Assembly: GCF_034676705.1 (NCBI RefSeq)
Contig: NZ_JAUCBS010000013.1
Coordinates: 1,376,501 to 1,440,500 of the forward strand
Origin: Gemmobacter sp.
GTDB lineage: Bacteria > Pseudomonadota > Alphaproteobacteria > Rhodobacterales > Rhodobacteraceae
Direction: 5' to 3'
Length of the DNA: 64,000 bases
The position numbers and the translations under genes were made by a program. Below, piece after piece: positions 51,475 to 60,300 of this stretch (its first letter is position 1; every line of letters starts with the position of its first letter). A model generated the notes under the pieces. That model worked only from the letters and a program-made list of their open reading frames with translations. It ran no database searches and was not told the origin of the DNA.

Positions 51475-51503
51475 GATGTAGCCGCCCGCGCCGGGGGTGT
51501 CAA
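51475..51503 (-). promoter_or_regulatory. Housekeeping promoter of tRNA-Leu copy 1
   Basis: Minus strand: TTGACA (51503-51498), 17-nt spacer, TACATC (51480-51475), 18 nt from the tRNA 5' end. The -35 box is a perfect match to consensus. Confidence 0.8.
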
Positions 51504-51555
51504 CAGGGGGAATGACGGGCTGCGCAACATTCCGCAGGCCATGCCCCGGAAAACC

Positions 51556-51591
51556 AAAAGGCGCGCAACCCGTTGAGGATGCGCGCCTTTT
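51556..51591 (-). terminator. Intrinsic terminator of tRNA-Leu copy 2
   Basis: Identical hairpin to 51328-51363, 228 bp away, ending the second tRNA transcript. Confidence 0.88.
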
Positions 51592-51600
51592 GTGGCGAAT

Positions 51601-51685
51601 TGGTGCCCAGAAGAGGACTCGAACCTCCACACCTTGCGGCACACGGACCTGAACCGTGCGCGTCTACCAATTCCGCCATCTGGGC
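51601..51685 (-). tRNA. tRNA-Leu (anticodon CAG), copy 2
   Basis: Same 85-nt sequence as copy 1, including the long variable arm and the encoded CCA. Transcribed leftward from its own promoter and terminated before copy 1. Confidence 0.96.
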
Positions 51686-51702
51686 ACGGTTGGTATGGCG
51701 CC

Positions 51703-51731
51703 GATTTAGCCGCCCGCGCCGGGGGTGTCAA
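51703..51731 (-). promoter_or_regulatory. Housekeeping promoter of tRNA-Leu copy 2
   Basis: Minus strand: TTGACA, 17 nt, TAAATC. The -10 box differs from copy 1 (TACATC) by one base that moves it towards consensus, so copy 2 may be transcribed more strongly. Confidence 0.8.
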
Positions 51732-51861
51732 CAGGGGGCGACAAGGAATATTCACGCCGCAGTCACGAATGCTGCCGGCCCCAGGGCCCGGCGCCCAAGC
51801 AGGCAAGGCCGCGCGGCGGCGTGGCAGGGCGCAGGTTTTTTCACCCCCCCGGGCAGGTTCC

Positions 51862-52323
51862 TCAAAGCGACTGGATGCCCGGCCCGAACCGCTCCACGAT
51901 CAGCGCGCGAATCTGGTCGCGGGCCTGGCGATAGGCGGTCAGTTTCGATTCGCGCGAATCGCCGATGGCGGTGGGGTCGGTGATGGGCCAGTAGACCACC
52001 TCGACATGCGATTGCCGGGTCAGTTCCAGCGCCAGCCGCTGGCTGGCCGGCGACAGCGCGATGATCAGGTCGAACTGGCCCAGATCATCGCCCCAATCCT
52101 GCATTTCCTGAAAACTGCGCGAGCGGTGGCGTGACAGTTCGATCCCCAGCTCGCGGCAGACGGCAACCGAAAAACCGTCGATTTCCAGATCGTTGCGCAC
52201 GCCGGCGGATTGCACATAGGCGCGCTGGCCGTGCAGGTGCTTCATCAGCCCTTCGGCCATGGGGGAACGCACCGCGTTGTGATCGCAGCAGAAGAGCACC
52301 GCCTGCGGAAACCCTTCGGCCAA
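51862..52323 (-). CDS. Low-molecular-weight protein-tyrosine phosphatase family
   Basis: A 153-residue LMW-PTP fold protein. The CX5R loop is C13-DHNAV-R19 in VLFCCDHNAVRSPMAEG, and the catalytic acid is likely the Asp in WPITDPTA. Substrate may be phosphotyrosine or a small phosphate ester; arsenate reductase is possible but no ars genes are near. The start appears to be TTG at 52323, with GGGGGTAGG upstream, immediately beyond the UPF0262 stop (52326), so the two are one unit. The CC pair at the active site is unusual but known in this group. Confidence 0.85.
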   Translation of the reverse strand: MAEGFPQAVLFCCDHNAVRSPMAEGLMKHLHGQRAYVQSAGVRNDLEIDGFSVAVCRELGIELSRHRSRSFQEMQDWGDDLGQFDLIIALSPASQRLALELTRQSHVEVVYWPITDPTAIGDSRESKLTAYRQARDQIRALIVERFGPGIQSL

Positions 52324-52325
52324 AC

Positions 52326-52802
52326 CTACCCCCAGTGCAGGACGCAGATCAGGGTGAACAGGCGCCGGGCCGTGTCGATATCGACGTCGGCCTTGCCGTC
52401 CAGCCGTTCCTGTAGCGTGCGGGCACCTTCGTTGTGGATGCCGCGCCGGGCCATGTCGATCGCCTCGATCTGGCTGGGGGGCAGGCGTTTGACCGCGTCG
52501 AAGTAGGATTCGCAGATCTGGAAGTAATCCTTGACCACCTGCCGGAACGGACCCAGCGACAGGTGGAATTCGCCCACCTTTTCCTGATCTTCGGTGGCAA
52601 TGTCGAACACCAGCCGCCCTTCGCGGATCGCCAGCCCCAGCCGGTAGGGGCCGTCGGGCACCGCGCGGTCGTCGCGGAGGGGCAGGGCAAAGCTGTTGTC
52701 TTCCAGCAGGTCAAAGATGGCGACGCGGCGTTCCTGTTCGATGGCCGGGGTCGGCGGGGCAAGGCCGCGGTCGTCGATCTCGATATGGCAGATGCGGGTC
52801 AT
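52326..52802 (-). CDS. UPF0262 family protein
   Basis: A 158-residue cytoplasmic protein of UPF0262, a family found mostly in alphaproteobacteria and of unknown function. Recognised by DRAVPDGPYRLGLAIREGRLVFDIATED, split here as GPYRLGLAIREGRLVFDI, plus LGPFRQVVKDYFQICESYFDA and IEAIDMARRGIHNEGA. The ATG at 52802 begins MTRICHIEIDD as usual. Downstream, the LMW phosphatase starts 3 nt away, a pairing often conserved in this order of bacteria. Confidence 0.9.
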   Translation of the reverse strand: MTRICHIEIDDRGLAPPTPAIEQERRVAIFDLLEDNSFALPLRDDRAVPDGPYRLGLAIREGRLVFDIATEDQEKVGEFHLSLGPFRQVVKDYFQICESYFDAVKRLPPSQIEAIDMARRGIHNEGARTLQERLDGKADVDIDTARRLFTLICVLHWG

Positions 52803-52867
52803 GGGCAGCGTTCCGTCTTGGCAACGAAGTGATGCCCGAGTGGCGCCGCCCGCGCAAGCCGCGAAAG

Positions 52868-52892
52868 CAGGGGGCCGGGTTGCGGCCCCCTG
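52868..52892 (-). terminator. Hairpin after the esterase-like phytase gene
   Basis: CAGGGGGCC (52868-52876) and GGCCCCCTG (52884-52892) are perfect 9-bp arms with a 7-nt loop, 9 nt beyond the stop on the minus strand. There is no T-run. Confidence 0.7.
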
Positions 52893-52900
52893 CCGATGCC

Positions 52901-55075
52901 TTACTTCAGCGCGCCCAGCGACCAGAAGTGGGTTTCGCCCGAGCTGTCCGACACGCCGTCGTTGTCGGTGACCACATAGGCGGTGCCGGCCGCGTCGATG
53001 GCAAAGCCTTCGACCTTGTCCACCACATAGCCGTTCCACTGCTTCAGATCGGGAATCAGGTCGCGCACCACCTGTTTGGCGACCACGGGCAGCGGGCCGT
53101 CCAGCGGGGCGGGCTGCATGTCGGCCGCCGGAATGCGGACCAGCTGCTTGACGCGGGCCTTGTCGGCGATCTGGTTGTCGCGTTCGATGACATAGACCCA
53201 GTCGCCGGCGAAGGTGATTTCCGACAGGCCCATCCAGGCGCCTTCGGCCGGGGCATCCAGCGGATAGTGGACGGCGCCCCAGGTCTTGTCCTTGAGGTCA
53301 TAGGACACCAGCTTGACCAGCCCGGGGGCGCCGGTGCCCCATTCGCGCTGCACGGCCAGCCACAGCCGGTCGCCCTGCACGGTGATACCCTCGAAGCCAA
53401 AGCGCGTCTCGCCTGCCAGCAGCGCGGCGGGCAGGCCGATTTCCTGCTTGATCGCGCCCTTGGCATCCACCCGGTAGATGGCATGGGGGACCAGCTGGTC
53501 GGTGCGCCCTTCGGAGGCCAGCCAGAACCCGCCCTGGCCATCGGCGGCGATCCCTTCGAGGTCCAGCTTCTGGGCGGCCTCGCCATCGCGGGTGATCACG
53601 GTTTTCGCGGTGATCCGGGCCGGGGTCTGGCTGGCGTCGATGGTGTAGATCGACGGCTGCGCGCGATAGACCGAATCGGACACGGCATAGAGAATGCCGG
53701 GTTTCTGCGGATCGGCGGCCAGGCCCGACAGCGCGCCCCAGCCGATCGGCTGGTCGGCGCCTGCGGCGGTCAGGGTCGGATAGGCGGCCGGGGCCGGCTG
53801 GTATTCGTAGATCATCACATGGGCGCCGGGGCCGCCATCGGCGCGCAGGTCCACTTCGTTGGCGGTGACGAACAGGTTGCGGCCGGGGATCGCCACCAAG
53901 CCTTCGGGGCTGACGCCAGAGGGCAGGATCTGGCGCAGCACCGGGGCGGCCGGATCGGTCAGGTCATAGACCCCGATGGCCGACGCGCGTTCCGAGGCGA
54001 CGAAGCCTAGCCGGACGCCGCCAAAGCTGGCAACCTCGACCGATTCCAGTTCGACCCCCTTGGTGTGGCTGCGGCCTTCGGGATAGTGGCCGATTGCGGC
54101 AATCGCCTGTTCCAGCGTCGCCGCCGAATCCCAGACCAGGGTGCCATCCTTGCGGAAGATCGACCAGGTGCGCGTCCCGCCCTTCCAGTCGCCTTCGTTG
54201 GTCATGGCGAAATGGTCGCGGTCGATCCACTTGATGCCGTCGGGTTCGCGCGGGACTGCGCCCTTGGTATCGGTGAACGACAGCCGGCCGTCGCGTTTGG
54301 TGTCGATGCCCGCAACCTCGACCATGCCGGCGGGGAAATGCGTCAGCACCGCGCCATTGGCGCCGATCACCACGATATGGTTGTTTTCCTGAAGCGTGAC
54401 AACGATTTCGCCGGCCGCGTTGATGGCGACGAATTCCGGTTCCGGGTCGTCGCCTGCAAGGGCGGCAAGGCCGGTCAGGTCGATCTTCTGCAAGGCGGCG
54501 CAATCGGCGATGCCGTCCTTGACCGGCAGCTTCACGACATGGCCTGCCGGCATCTGCGGCAGCGCGCCGTCGTTCACCTTTTCATCGCGTTCGTTTTCCA
54601 CCGCGATGGCCAGGAACGATCCGTCCGGCGCCCGCGCAACCGAATCAGGCTGACCGCCAATGTCGCATTCGGACAGGATCGCGCGGCGGGCCGGATCCAC
54701 CGTCACCAGCTTGCCCGACGGGGCGGCATAGCTTTCCGAGGTGTTGACCCCGGCAAAGATCCGGTTGCCGACAAAGACGGCGGTGGTCGGTTCGCCGCCC
54801 ATGGCGATGTTGCCAAGCGGTTTCGGCGCGCGCGGATCGGTGATGTCGATCAGCCCGATCACGCCCAGCGGGCTGTCGGTGTAGACCAGCGTCATCCCGT
54901 CATCCGAGACCGAGATGATCTCGGCCGAGCTGTCGCGCGCGGTGTCTTCGCCGGCCGCCATGTTCGCGGTCACCGCGAAGGTGGCGATGCGGTTGAAATT
55001 CATCGGTTCGGCCGTGGCGGGCAGGGCGGCCGCGATGGCCAGGGCCGAACCGAAGCCAAGAAGATGCGCGTGCAT
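52901..55075 (-). CDS. Secreted esterase-like/phytase-family beta-propeller protein
   Basis: A 724-residue exported protein. The signal peptide is MHAHLLGFGSALAIAAALPATA (cut near 22). The N-terminal half is a seven-blade-type repeat domain (GVIGLIDITDPRAPKPLGNI and later GVYDLTDPAAPVLRQIL), while the C-terminal half (LDLEGIAADGQGGFWLASEGR and FGFEGITVQGDRLWLAVQ) matches the 'esterase-like activity of phytase' family (PF13449). It may hydrolyse phosphate esters in the periplasm or outside. A weak Pho-box-like pair lies upstream. The activity is inferred from the family; catalytic residues cannot be named with confidence. Confidence 0.82.
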   Translation of the reverse strand: MHAHLLGFGSALAIAAALPATAEPMNFNRIATFAVTANMAAGEDTARDSSAEIISVSDDGMTLVYTDSPLGVIGLIDITDPRAPKPLGNIAMGGEPTTAVFVGNRIFAGVNTSESYAAPSGKLVTVDPARRAILSECDIGGQPDSVARAPDGSFLAIAVENERDEKVNDGALPQMPAGHVVKLPVKDGIADCAALQKIDLTGLAALAGDDPEPEFVAINAAGEIVVTLQENNHIVVIGANGAVLTHFPAGMVEVAGIDTKRDGRLSFTDTKGAVPREPDGIKWIDRDHFAMTNEGDWKGGTRTWSIFRKDGTLVWDSAATLEQAIAAIGHYPEGRSHTKGVELESVEVASFGGVRLGFVASERASAIGVYDLTDPAAPVLRQILPSGVSPEGLVAIPGRNLFVTANEVDLRADGGPGAHVMIYEYQPAPAAYPTLTAAGADQPIGWGALSGLAADPQKPGILYAVSDSVYRAQPSIYTIDASQTPARITAKTVITRDGEAAQKLDLEGIAADGQGGFWLASEGRTDQLVPHAIYRVDAKGAIKQEIGLPAALLAGETRFGFEGITVQGDRLWLAVQREWGTGAPGLVKLVSYDLKDKTWGAVHYPLDAPAEGAWMGLSEITFAGDWVYVIERDNQIADKARVKQLVRIPAADMQPAPLDGPLPVVAKQVVRDLIPDLKQWNGYVVDKVEGFAIDAAGTAYVVTDNDGVSDSSGETHFWSLGALK

Positions 55076-55120
55076 GGAACCTCCGGGGGGGTGTGTCTGC
55101 GCCGGGGCTAGCCGTTGCGG

Positions 55121-55138
55121 GTAACGCCAGCGTGACAG
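55121..55138 (-). promoter_or_regulatory. Weak Pho-box-like direct repeat
   Basis: Minus strand: CTGTCAC-GCTG-GCGTTAC, 46 nt upstream of the phytase-like start. The first half fits the PhoB half-site at 6 of 7 bases and the second poorly. It would fit phosphate control but is weak. Confidence 0.25.
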
Positions 55139-55312
55139 CGCGCGCAGGGTTAAGGCGGCGGAAACCTCTCTTGTGATAGCCCTGTGCAGGTCAGGGCAGC
55201 CGTCCGGCGTTTCTTCCGAGGAGAGGAAAACGGCGCGCGGCCCTGCCCATGGTCATCGCGTCGGCCGGTCGGCCTGCAAGTGCAGGGCGGATCAGGACAA
55301 AGGTTTCACGCG

Positions 55313-57610
55313 ATGAACAAGGCGATCACCGACGGGCTGGTGCTGATGCCCATTCCATTTTCGGCCGGGCTCTCGCTCTGGTCGTCGGGCGATGGCACGG
55401 CCGGGTCGCCCAGCTACAACGGCGCCCCGAATGCGGCGGTGGTGTCGGCGGACCAGGATTTCGGCGGTTGCCTGGAACTGGTCAAGACCTCGGCCACCCA
55501 GCGGCTGCGCTACATGGTGCAGACCCCGTTCCAGCCCGGCATGTATCTGCAACTGACGGTGCGGCTGAAGGTGCTGTCGGGCGCGCTGCCCAGTGCGCGG
55601 ATTTCCTGCCTGCCGGTGAATGCGGCGGGCACGGCGGTGGCGGGCCTGCCCTGGGTCACCGACCCCGTCGCGCTGACCGGCTATGGCCAGGTGGTGACGC
55701 TGCGCGCCATCATCGGATCGGGGGCGCGGCAGGGGGTCGATCTGGTCTGGGGCACGGCGCCTGCGGGCGGGCATGTCGGCATCGACCTGACGGGCACCAA
55801 CGGCGGCGTGGTGCGGATCGACGATTTCGTCGTCGAGGATGTGACCGCCGCGTTCCACCGCAAGATGATGCCCTGGGTCGATGTGCGCGATCATGGCGCG
55901 ATCGGCGACGGCACCACGAACGACCTGTCGGCCTTTGCCGCGGCCGATGCGGCGGCGCTGGCGGCGGGGCAATCGGTGCTGGTCTCGGCCGGTACCTACC
56001 GGCTGAACGGCAATTTCACCTTTTCCTCTCCGGTGGCGTTCGAGGGCACGCTCTCGATGCCGGCCGCCAACCGCCTGGCGCTGACCCGCAACTTCGACCT
56101 GGAAGGCTATGCCGCCGCCTTCGGCAATGAGGCCGAGGGGCTGCGGCGTGGCATGCAGGCGCTGTTCCATTTCTCGGATCATGTCTCGTTCGACCTGAAG
56201 GGCCGGTCGGTGAACGTGGCCGCGCCGCTGTTCGTGGCGGAAAATGCCGGGCTGGCCGGATCTTCGTTTGTCCAGCGCCGGGTGATCGACAACGGACAAC
56301 TGGTTGCGGTGCCGGGGGCGGCCTGGACGCCGGGGATCGTCACCTCGGTGGCCAGCTACGATACCGACAGTCCCTATCAGCTGAGCGGCGTGGCCAATGT
56401 CGCCAATATCGAGGTGGGATCGCTGGTCACCGGCGCGGGCGTGGCGCGGGAAACCTATGTGCGGTCGAAAAACGTGGCGGCCGGCACGGTGGAACTGTCG
56501 CTGCCGCCCGGATCGCAGGGCGGAACGCGGACCTATACCTTTACCCGCTTCCGCTATCTGCTGGATTTCTCGGGCTTTGGCCGGCTCGACAGGTTCGAGG
56601 CGACCAACGTGGAATTCTACTGCGACAGCATCGCCAGCGCGGTCATGCTGCCGCCCAGCGGCATCACCACGCGCATTCACGGCTGTTCGTTCGACCGGCC
56701 CAGGGACCGCGCCATCACCTCGATCGGCACGGGGTGCCAGGGGCTGATGGTGGACGAATGCAACTTCCTGTCCAGCGAAATGCCGGTGCCGGTGCAGGAC
56801 CGCACCAGCGTGGGGATCAACGTCAACGCCAATGACGTCAAGATCCGCGACAACCGCGCGGTGCGGTTCCGGCATTTCGTGGTGATCCATGGCTCGGGCC
56901 ACATGTTCGTGGGCAACCACTGGTTCCAGGGCGACAGCGCGGTGCCCGGCGTGCGCACGGCGGGGGTGGTGCTGACCGGGATCAACGTCAAGACGCTGTT
57001 CACCGGGAATTACGTCGACAACAGCTTCATCGAGCTGACGAACGAGCGCGAGCCCGATCCGAACTGGAACAACCAGTTCAGCTTTGGCGGCATCACCATC
57101 ACGGCCAACATCTTTACCACCATCGGCGCCATGGCCAGCTTTGCCTGGATCGTGGTGACGCCGCGCGGATCGGGGCATTACCTGCAAGGCGTGTCGATCA
57201 CCGGCAACACCTTCCGCACGATGAACGGCAATGTGGACCGGGCGGAAAAGGTGGATACCACCTGGGCCGACCTGACCTATTCGCGGTTCCGCAATGTCAC
57301 GGTGAACGGCAACAACTTCAACGGGGTGAACGCCGGCTGCTACAATCCGGTGACGGTGCGCCACGACCAGAACAGCGCCGCCAGCGCCTGGACGGTGGCG
57401 GCTGGGGAAAACCTGGCCTTCGGCGGCTGGGCGCGGGTGGTGACCGGCGTGGTGGCGGCCGGCGCGGTGTTGCAAGGATCGACCCAGCGCTATGACATGC
57501 CCTGGGTGCAGACCGAGCAGGGCAGTTCGAAACAGCAGGTGCTGGTGCGCTGGCCGGTGGCGGTGACAGGCACGGTCTGGGTGACGGTGCGGGCCGACAA
57601 CCCGGTCTGA
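55313..57610 (+). CDS. Glycosyl-hydrolase-28-related / pectate-lyase-like parallel beta-helix protein
   Basis: A 765-residue protein without a clear Sec signal. Residues about 10-180 look like a carbohydrate-binding-type beta domain. WVDVRDHGAIGDGTTNDLSAF (near 190) is the opening of the pectate-lyase superfamily (Pfam pectate_lyase_3), and the following 450 residues repeat short strands such as VKIRDNRAVRF, LFTGNYVDNSF and VTVNGNNFNGVNAG, typical of a right-handed beta-helix. It may cut or bind an exported polysaccharide. The ATG at 55313 has AAAGG upstream. It stands alone between the phytase-like gene and amn, each with terminators. Catalytic residues are not identifiable. Confidence 0.82.
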   Translation: MNKAITDGLVLMPIPFSAGLSLWSSGDGTAGSPSYNGAPNAAVVSADQDFGGCLELVKTSATQRLRYMVQTPFQPGMYLQLTVRLKVLSGALPSARISCLPVNAAGTAVAGLPWVTDPVALTGYGQVVTLRAIIGSGARQGVDLVWGTAPAGGHVGIDLTGTNGGVVRIDDFVVEDVTAAFHRKMMPWVDVRDHGAIGDGTTNDLSAFAAADAAALAAGQSVLVSAGTYRLNGNFTFSSPVAFEGTLSMPAANRLALTRNFDLEGYAAAFGNEAEGLRRGMQALFHFSDHVSFDLKGRSVNVAAPLFVAENAGLAGSSFVQRRVIDNGQLVAVPGAAWTPGIVTSVASYDTDSPYQLSGVANVANIEVGSLVTGAGVARETYVRSKNVAAGTVELSLPPGSQGGTRTYTFTRFRYLLDFSGFGRLDRFEATNVEFYCDSIASAVMLPPSGITTRIHGCSFDRPRDRAITSIGTGCQGLMVDECNFLSSEMPVPVQDRTSVGINVNANDVKIRDNRAVRFRHFVVIHGSGHMFVGNHWFQGDSAVPGVRTAGVVLTGINVKTLFTGNYVDNSFIELTNEREPDPNWNNQFSFGGITITANIFTTIGAMASFAWIVVTPRGSGHYLQGVSITGNTFRTMNGNVDRAEKVDTTWADLTYSRFRNVTVNGNNFNGVNAGCYNPVTVRHDQNSAASAWTVAAGENLAFGGWARVVTGVVAAGAVLQGSTQRYDMPWVQTEQGSSKQQVLVRWPVAVTGTVWVTVRADNPV

Positions 57611-57621
57611 GGCGTTGCGAA

Positions 57622-57641
57622 GGGGGGCCCTCGGGCCCCCC
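57622..57641 (+). terminator. GC-rich hairpin after the beta-helix gene
   Basis: GGGGGGCCC-TC-GGGCCCCCC is a perfect 9-bp stem, followed by TCTTGG without a T-run. It begins 12 nt after the stop. Confidence 0.75.
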
Positions 57642-57666
57642 TCTTGGCGTGTGCCACGCCAATTCA

Positions 57667-57695
57667 CCCCCCGAGGATATTTGGATCAGAGCGAA
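57667..57695 (+). repeat. Dispersed 29-bp intergenic repeat, copy 2
   Basis: CCCCCCGAGGATATTTGG followed by ATCAGAGCGAA matches copy 1 at 32480 with two differences, again just behind a GC hairpin and ahead of a G-rich run. Confidence 0.7.
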
Positions 57696-57802
57696 GGGGG
57701 CAGGGCGATGTCGCGCATCTGTTGCAGGGGGCTGCCATGGGGGCTTGCCGCAAGGCGCCGTGACGGTGCATCTTGGGCGACCATGGCCGAAAGAGCGATC
57801 CC

Positions 57803-59266
57803 GTGACCGAGCTGCTGACCCCGCCGTCCCACCCTGCCGAGGATTTCACCGATGCCCGCGCCGCCGTCGCGCGGCTGAAAGAGCTGTATACCCAGGCGAC
57901 CGCCTTTCTGCTGGCCCGCTTTGCCGACAGCCTTCAGGCGCGGCCGACGGCGCGGGTGCGGGCCTTTTACCCGGAAATCCGCTTTACCGTGACCAGCTTT
58001 GACCGGATCGACAGCCGCCTGTCCTTTGGCCATGTGGTGGAACCCGGGGTCTATTCCACCACCGTCACCCGGCCCGATCTGTTCGACAACTACCTGACCC
58101 AGCAGATCGAACTGCTGATCCGCAACCATCGCGTGCCCGTCAGCATCGGCCCGTCGGATACGCCGATCCCCTTGCATTTCGCGGTGGCGCAGGCCGGGTC
58201 GGTGACGGTGCCGCAGGAAGGCGTGCTGGATTTTGCCCTGCGCGACGTGTTCGACGTGCCGGATCTGTCCACCACCAACGATGACATCGTGAACGGCGAC
58301 CGGCTGCACAACCCCGATGGTTCGCGTCCGCTGGGGCCGTTCACGGCGCAGCGGGTGGATTATTCGCTGGCCCGGCTGTCGCATTACACCGCGACCGAGG
58401 CGGCGCATTTCCAGAACCATGTGCTGTTCACCAACTACCAGTTCTATGTGGATGAGTTCGAGGCCCGCGCCCGTGCCGCGCTGGCCGATCCGAAGGGCGG
58501 CTACACCGCCTTTGTCGGTCCGGGCAACCAGGTGATCACCGCGCCCGATGGCGAGATGCCGGGCCTGGCCAAGCTGCCGCAGATGCCGGCCTATCACCTG
58601 AAACGCGCCGACGGGCAGGGGATCACGCTGGTCAACATCGGGGTCGGGCCATCGAACGCCAAGACGGCGACCGATCATATCGCGGTGCTGCGCCCGCATG
58701 CCTGGCTGATGGTGGGCCATTGCGCGGGGCTGCGCAACACCCAGCAACTGGGCGATTTCGTGCTGGCCCATGCCTATCTGCGCGAGGATCACGTGCTGGA
58801 TGCCGACCTGCCGGTCTGGGTGCCCATTCCCGCGCTGGCCGAAATCCAGATCGCGCTGCAAGAGGCGGTGGCCGAGGTGACGCGGCTGGATGGCTACGAA
58901 CTCAAGCGCATCATGCGCACCGGCACCGTCGCCACCATCGACAACCGCAACTGGGAACTGCGCGACCAGTCCGGCCCGGTGGCGCGGCTGTCGAAATCCC
59001 GCGCCATCGCGCTGGACATGGAAAGCGCCACGATTGCGGCCAATGGCTATCGGTTCCGGGTGCCCTATGGCACGCTCTTGTGCGTTTCGGACAAGCCGCT
59101 GCATGGCGAACTGAAGCTGCCCGGCATGGCGACCGAATTCTACCGCACCCAGGTGGGGCGCCATCTGGAAATCGGCATGCGCGCCATGGAGCGGCTGCGC
59201 GACATGCCGCTGGAGCGGATCCACAGCCGCAAGTTGCGCAGCTTTGACGAGACCGCCTTTCTGTGA
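57803..59266 (+). CDS. amn: AMP nucleosidase
   Basis: A 487-residue AMP nucleosidase, splitting AMP to adenine and ribose-5-phosphate. The N-terminal domain contains YPEIRFTVTSFDRIDSRLSFGHV and the C-terminal phosphorylase-like domain contains NIGVGPSNAKTATDHIAVLRP, VGHCAGLRNTQQLGDFV and ALDMESATIAANGYRF with the catalytic Asp/Glu. Length equals that of the E. coli enzyme. The GTG at 57803 (VTELLTPPS) is preferred; a TTG at 57773 would add ten residues. HU follows 147 nt downstream. Confidence 0.93.
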   Translation: MTELLTPPSHPAEDFTDARAAVARLKELYTQATAFLLARFADSLQARPTARVRAFYPEIRFTVTSFDRIDSRLSFGHVVEPGVYSTTVTRPDLFDNYLTQQIELLIRNHRVPVSIGPSDTPIPLHFAVAQAGSVTVPQEGVLDFALRDVFDVPDLSTTNDDIVNGDRLHNPDGSRPLGPFTAQRVDYSLARLSHYTATEAAHFQNHVLFTNYQFYVDEFEARARAALADPKGGYTAFVGPGNQVITAPDGEMPGLAKLPQMPAYHLKRADGQGITLVNIGVGPSNAKTATDHIAVLRPHAWLMVGHCAGLRNTQQLGDFVLAHAYLREDHVLDADLPVWVPIPALAEIQIALQEAVAEVTRLDGYELKRIMRTGTVATIDNRNWELRDQSGPVARLSKSRAIALDMESATIAANGYRFRVPYGTLLCVSDKPLHGELKLPGMATEFYRTQVGRHLEIGMRAMERLRDMPLERIHSRKLRSFDETAFL

Positions 59267-59413
59267 CGGTGCGAAAATCCGCCGGCGGGGCAAGTTTTCT
59301 TGCCTTTCGGGCTTGAACTGGGCGGCGAAAACCTGTGTAGCGCAGCGGTGGCCCGCGACCCCGGGCAAACACGAAATCCCGGACCAACCGGGACCGAACC
59401 AAGGATAGAAGTC

Positions 59414-59701
59414 ATGTCGAAACCGATGACCAAGACCCAGCTTGTCGCCGCCCTGGCCGACGCCATGGGCGCCGACCGCAAGACCGCGACCGCGGCGCTG
59501 GATGCGGTGGCCGATGTGGTGGCACGCGAAGTTGCCGCCGGTGGCACCGTGACCCTGCCGGGGATCGGCAAGATCGCCTGCAAGGCCCGCCCGGAACGCC
59601 AGGTCCGCAATCCCGCCACCGGCGAGATGGTGACCAAGGCCGCCGACAAGCAGGTCAAGATCGCCGTTGCCAAGGCGCTGAAAGACAGCGTGAACGCCTG
59701 A
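59414..59701 (+). CDS. hup: DNA-binding protein HU
   Basis: A 95-residue HU-family nucleoid protein. MTKTQLVAALADAMGADRKT begins the dimer helices, GTVTLPGIGKIACKARPERQ leads into the DNA-binding arm with RNPATGEMV (the conserved RNP loop), and KIAVAKALKDSV ends the protein. It bends DNA as a dimer. AAGGA lies 10 nt before the ATG, and a perfect terminator follows. Compared with the HU-like protein at 41107, this one keeps the RNP arm and lacks a tail, so it is the standard HU. Confidence 0.95.
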   Translation: MSKPMTKTQLVAALADAMGADRKTATAALDAVADVVAREVAAGGTVTLPGIGKIACKARPERQVRNPATGEMVTKAADKQVKIAVAKALKDSVNA

Positions 59702-59712
59702 GCCGTTCCGAT

Positions 59713-59743
59713 GGCCGCCCCGGGTCTCGGGGCGGCCCTTTTC
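59713..59743 (+). terminator. Intrinsic terminator of hup
   Basis: GGCCGCCCCG, loop GGTCT and CGGGGCGGCC form a perfect 10-bp stem followed by CTTTTCG. Confidence 0.88.
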
Positions 59744-59835
59744 GTCGCAGCCCCTTCTGGCCGCGGCGGCCTGCCCAACGGGCGCGGGTGCTGCAATACT
59801 CGGACGGGCGAATCGCCCTGATCCCGGAGTGTGCC

Positions 59836-60300
59836 ATGCGCCGCCTGTTGCTTCCCGCCCTTGTCGCCCTTGCCCTGCCTGCCGCCGCCGAGGAGGTGGG
59901 CCGCGTCGGCGTGGACTGGACGGGCAACGATGTGGTCATCGAGGCGATCGACGACCCCAAGGTGCAGGGCGTGACCTGCCATATCGCCTATTTCAGTCGC
60001 TCGGTGCTGGACCGCCTGAAACAGGGCAACTGGTTCGAAGACCCGTCGAATGCCGCGATTTCCTGCCGCCAGACCGGCCCCATCGTGCTGGGCGACATTG
60101 CCCGCGGGCCCAAGGGGGAACGGGTGTTTTCCGAAGGCCGCTCGCTGGTGTTCAAAAGCCTGCGGGTGACGCGGATTTACGATGCAACGCATCAGACGCT
60201 GATCTACCTGAGCCATGCGAACGAACTGGTCGAAGGATCGGCCAAGATGGCGATCTCGACGGTGCCGGTCGGGCTGGCGCCCGAGATCAAGGGGCCCTGA
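59836..60300 (+). CDS. creA: CreA family protein
   Basis: A 154-residue exported protein of the CreA family. The signal peptide MRRLLLPALVALALPAAA ends near residue 18. The mature part shows WTGNDVVIEAIDDPKVQGVTC, an FSRS segment, SNAAISCRQTG and the C-terminal SLRVTRIYDATHQTLIYLS, which are conserved in CreA. Two cysteines may form a periplasmic disulphide. The function of CreA is not known. GGAG lies 8 nt before the ATG. No creBCD genes are near. Confidence 0.88.
   Translation: MRRLLLPALVALALPAAAEEVGRVGVDWTGNDVVIEAIDDPKVQGVTCHIAYFSRSVLDRLKQGNWFEDPSNAAISCRQTGPIVLGDIARGPKGERVFSEGRSLVFKSLRVTRIYDATHQTLIYLSHANELVEGSAKMAISTVPVGLAPEIKGP

Larger units (their letters stand above)
51317..51738. repeat. 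Tandem duplication containing two tRNA-Leu genes
   Basis: A 194-bp unit at 51317-51510 recurs at 51545-51738, offset 228 bp, with only about two base differences (TGCGG/TGTGG near 51365 and GATGTAG/GATTTAG near 51477). Each unit has its own promoter, tRNA and terminator. Confidence 0.92.
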
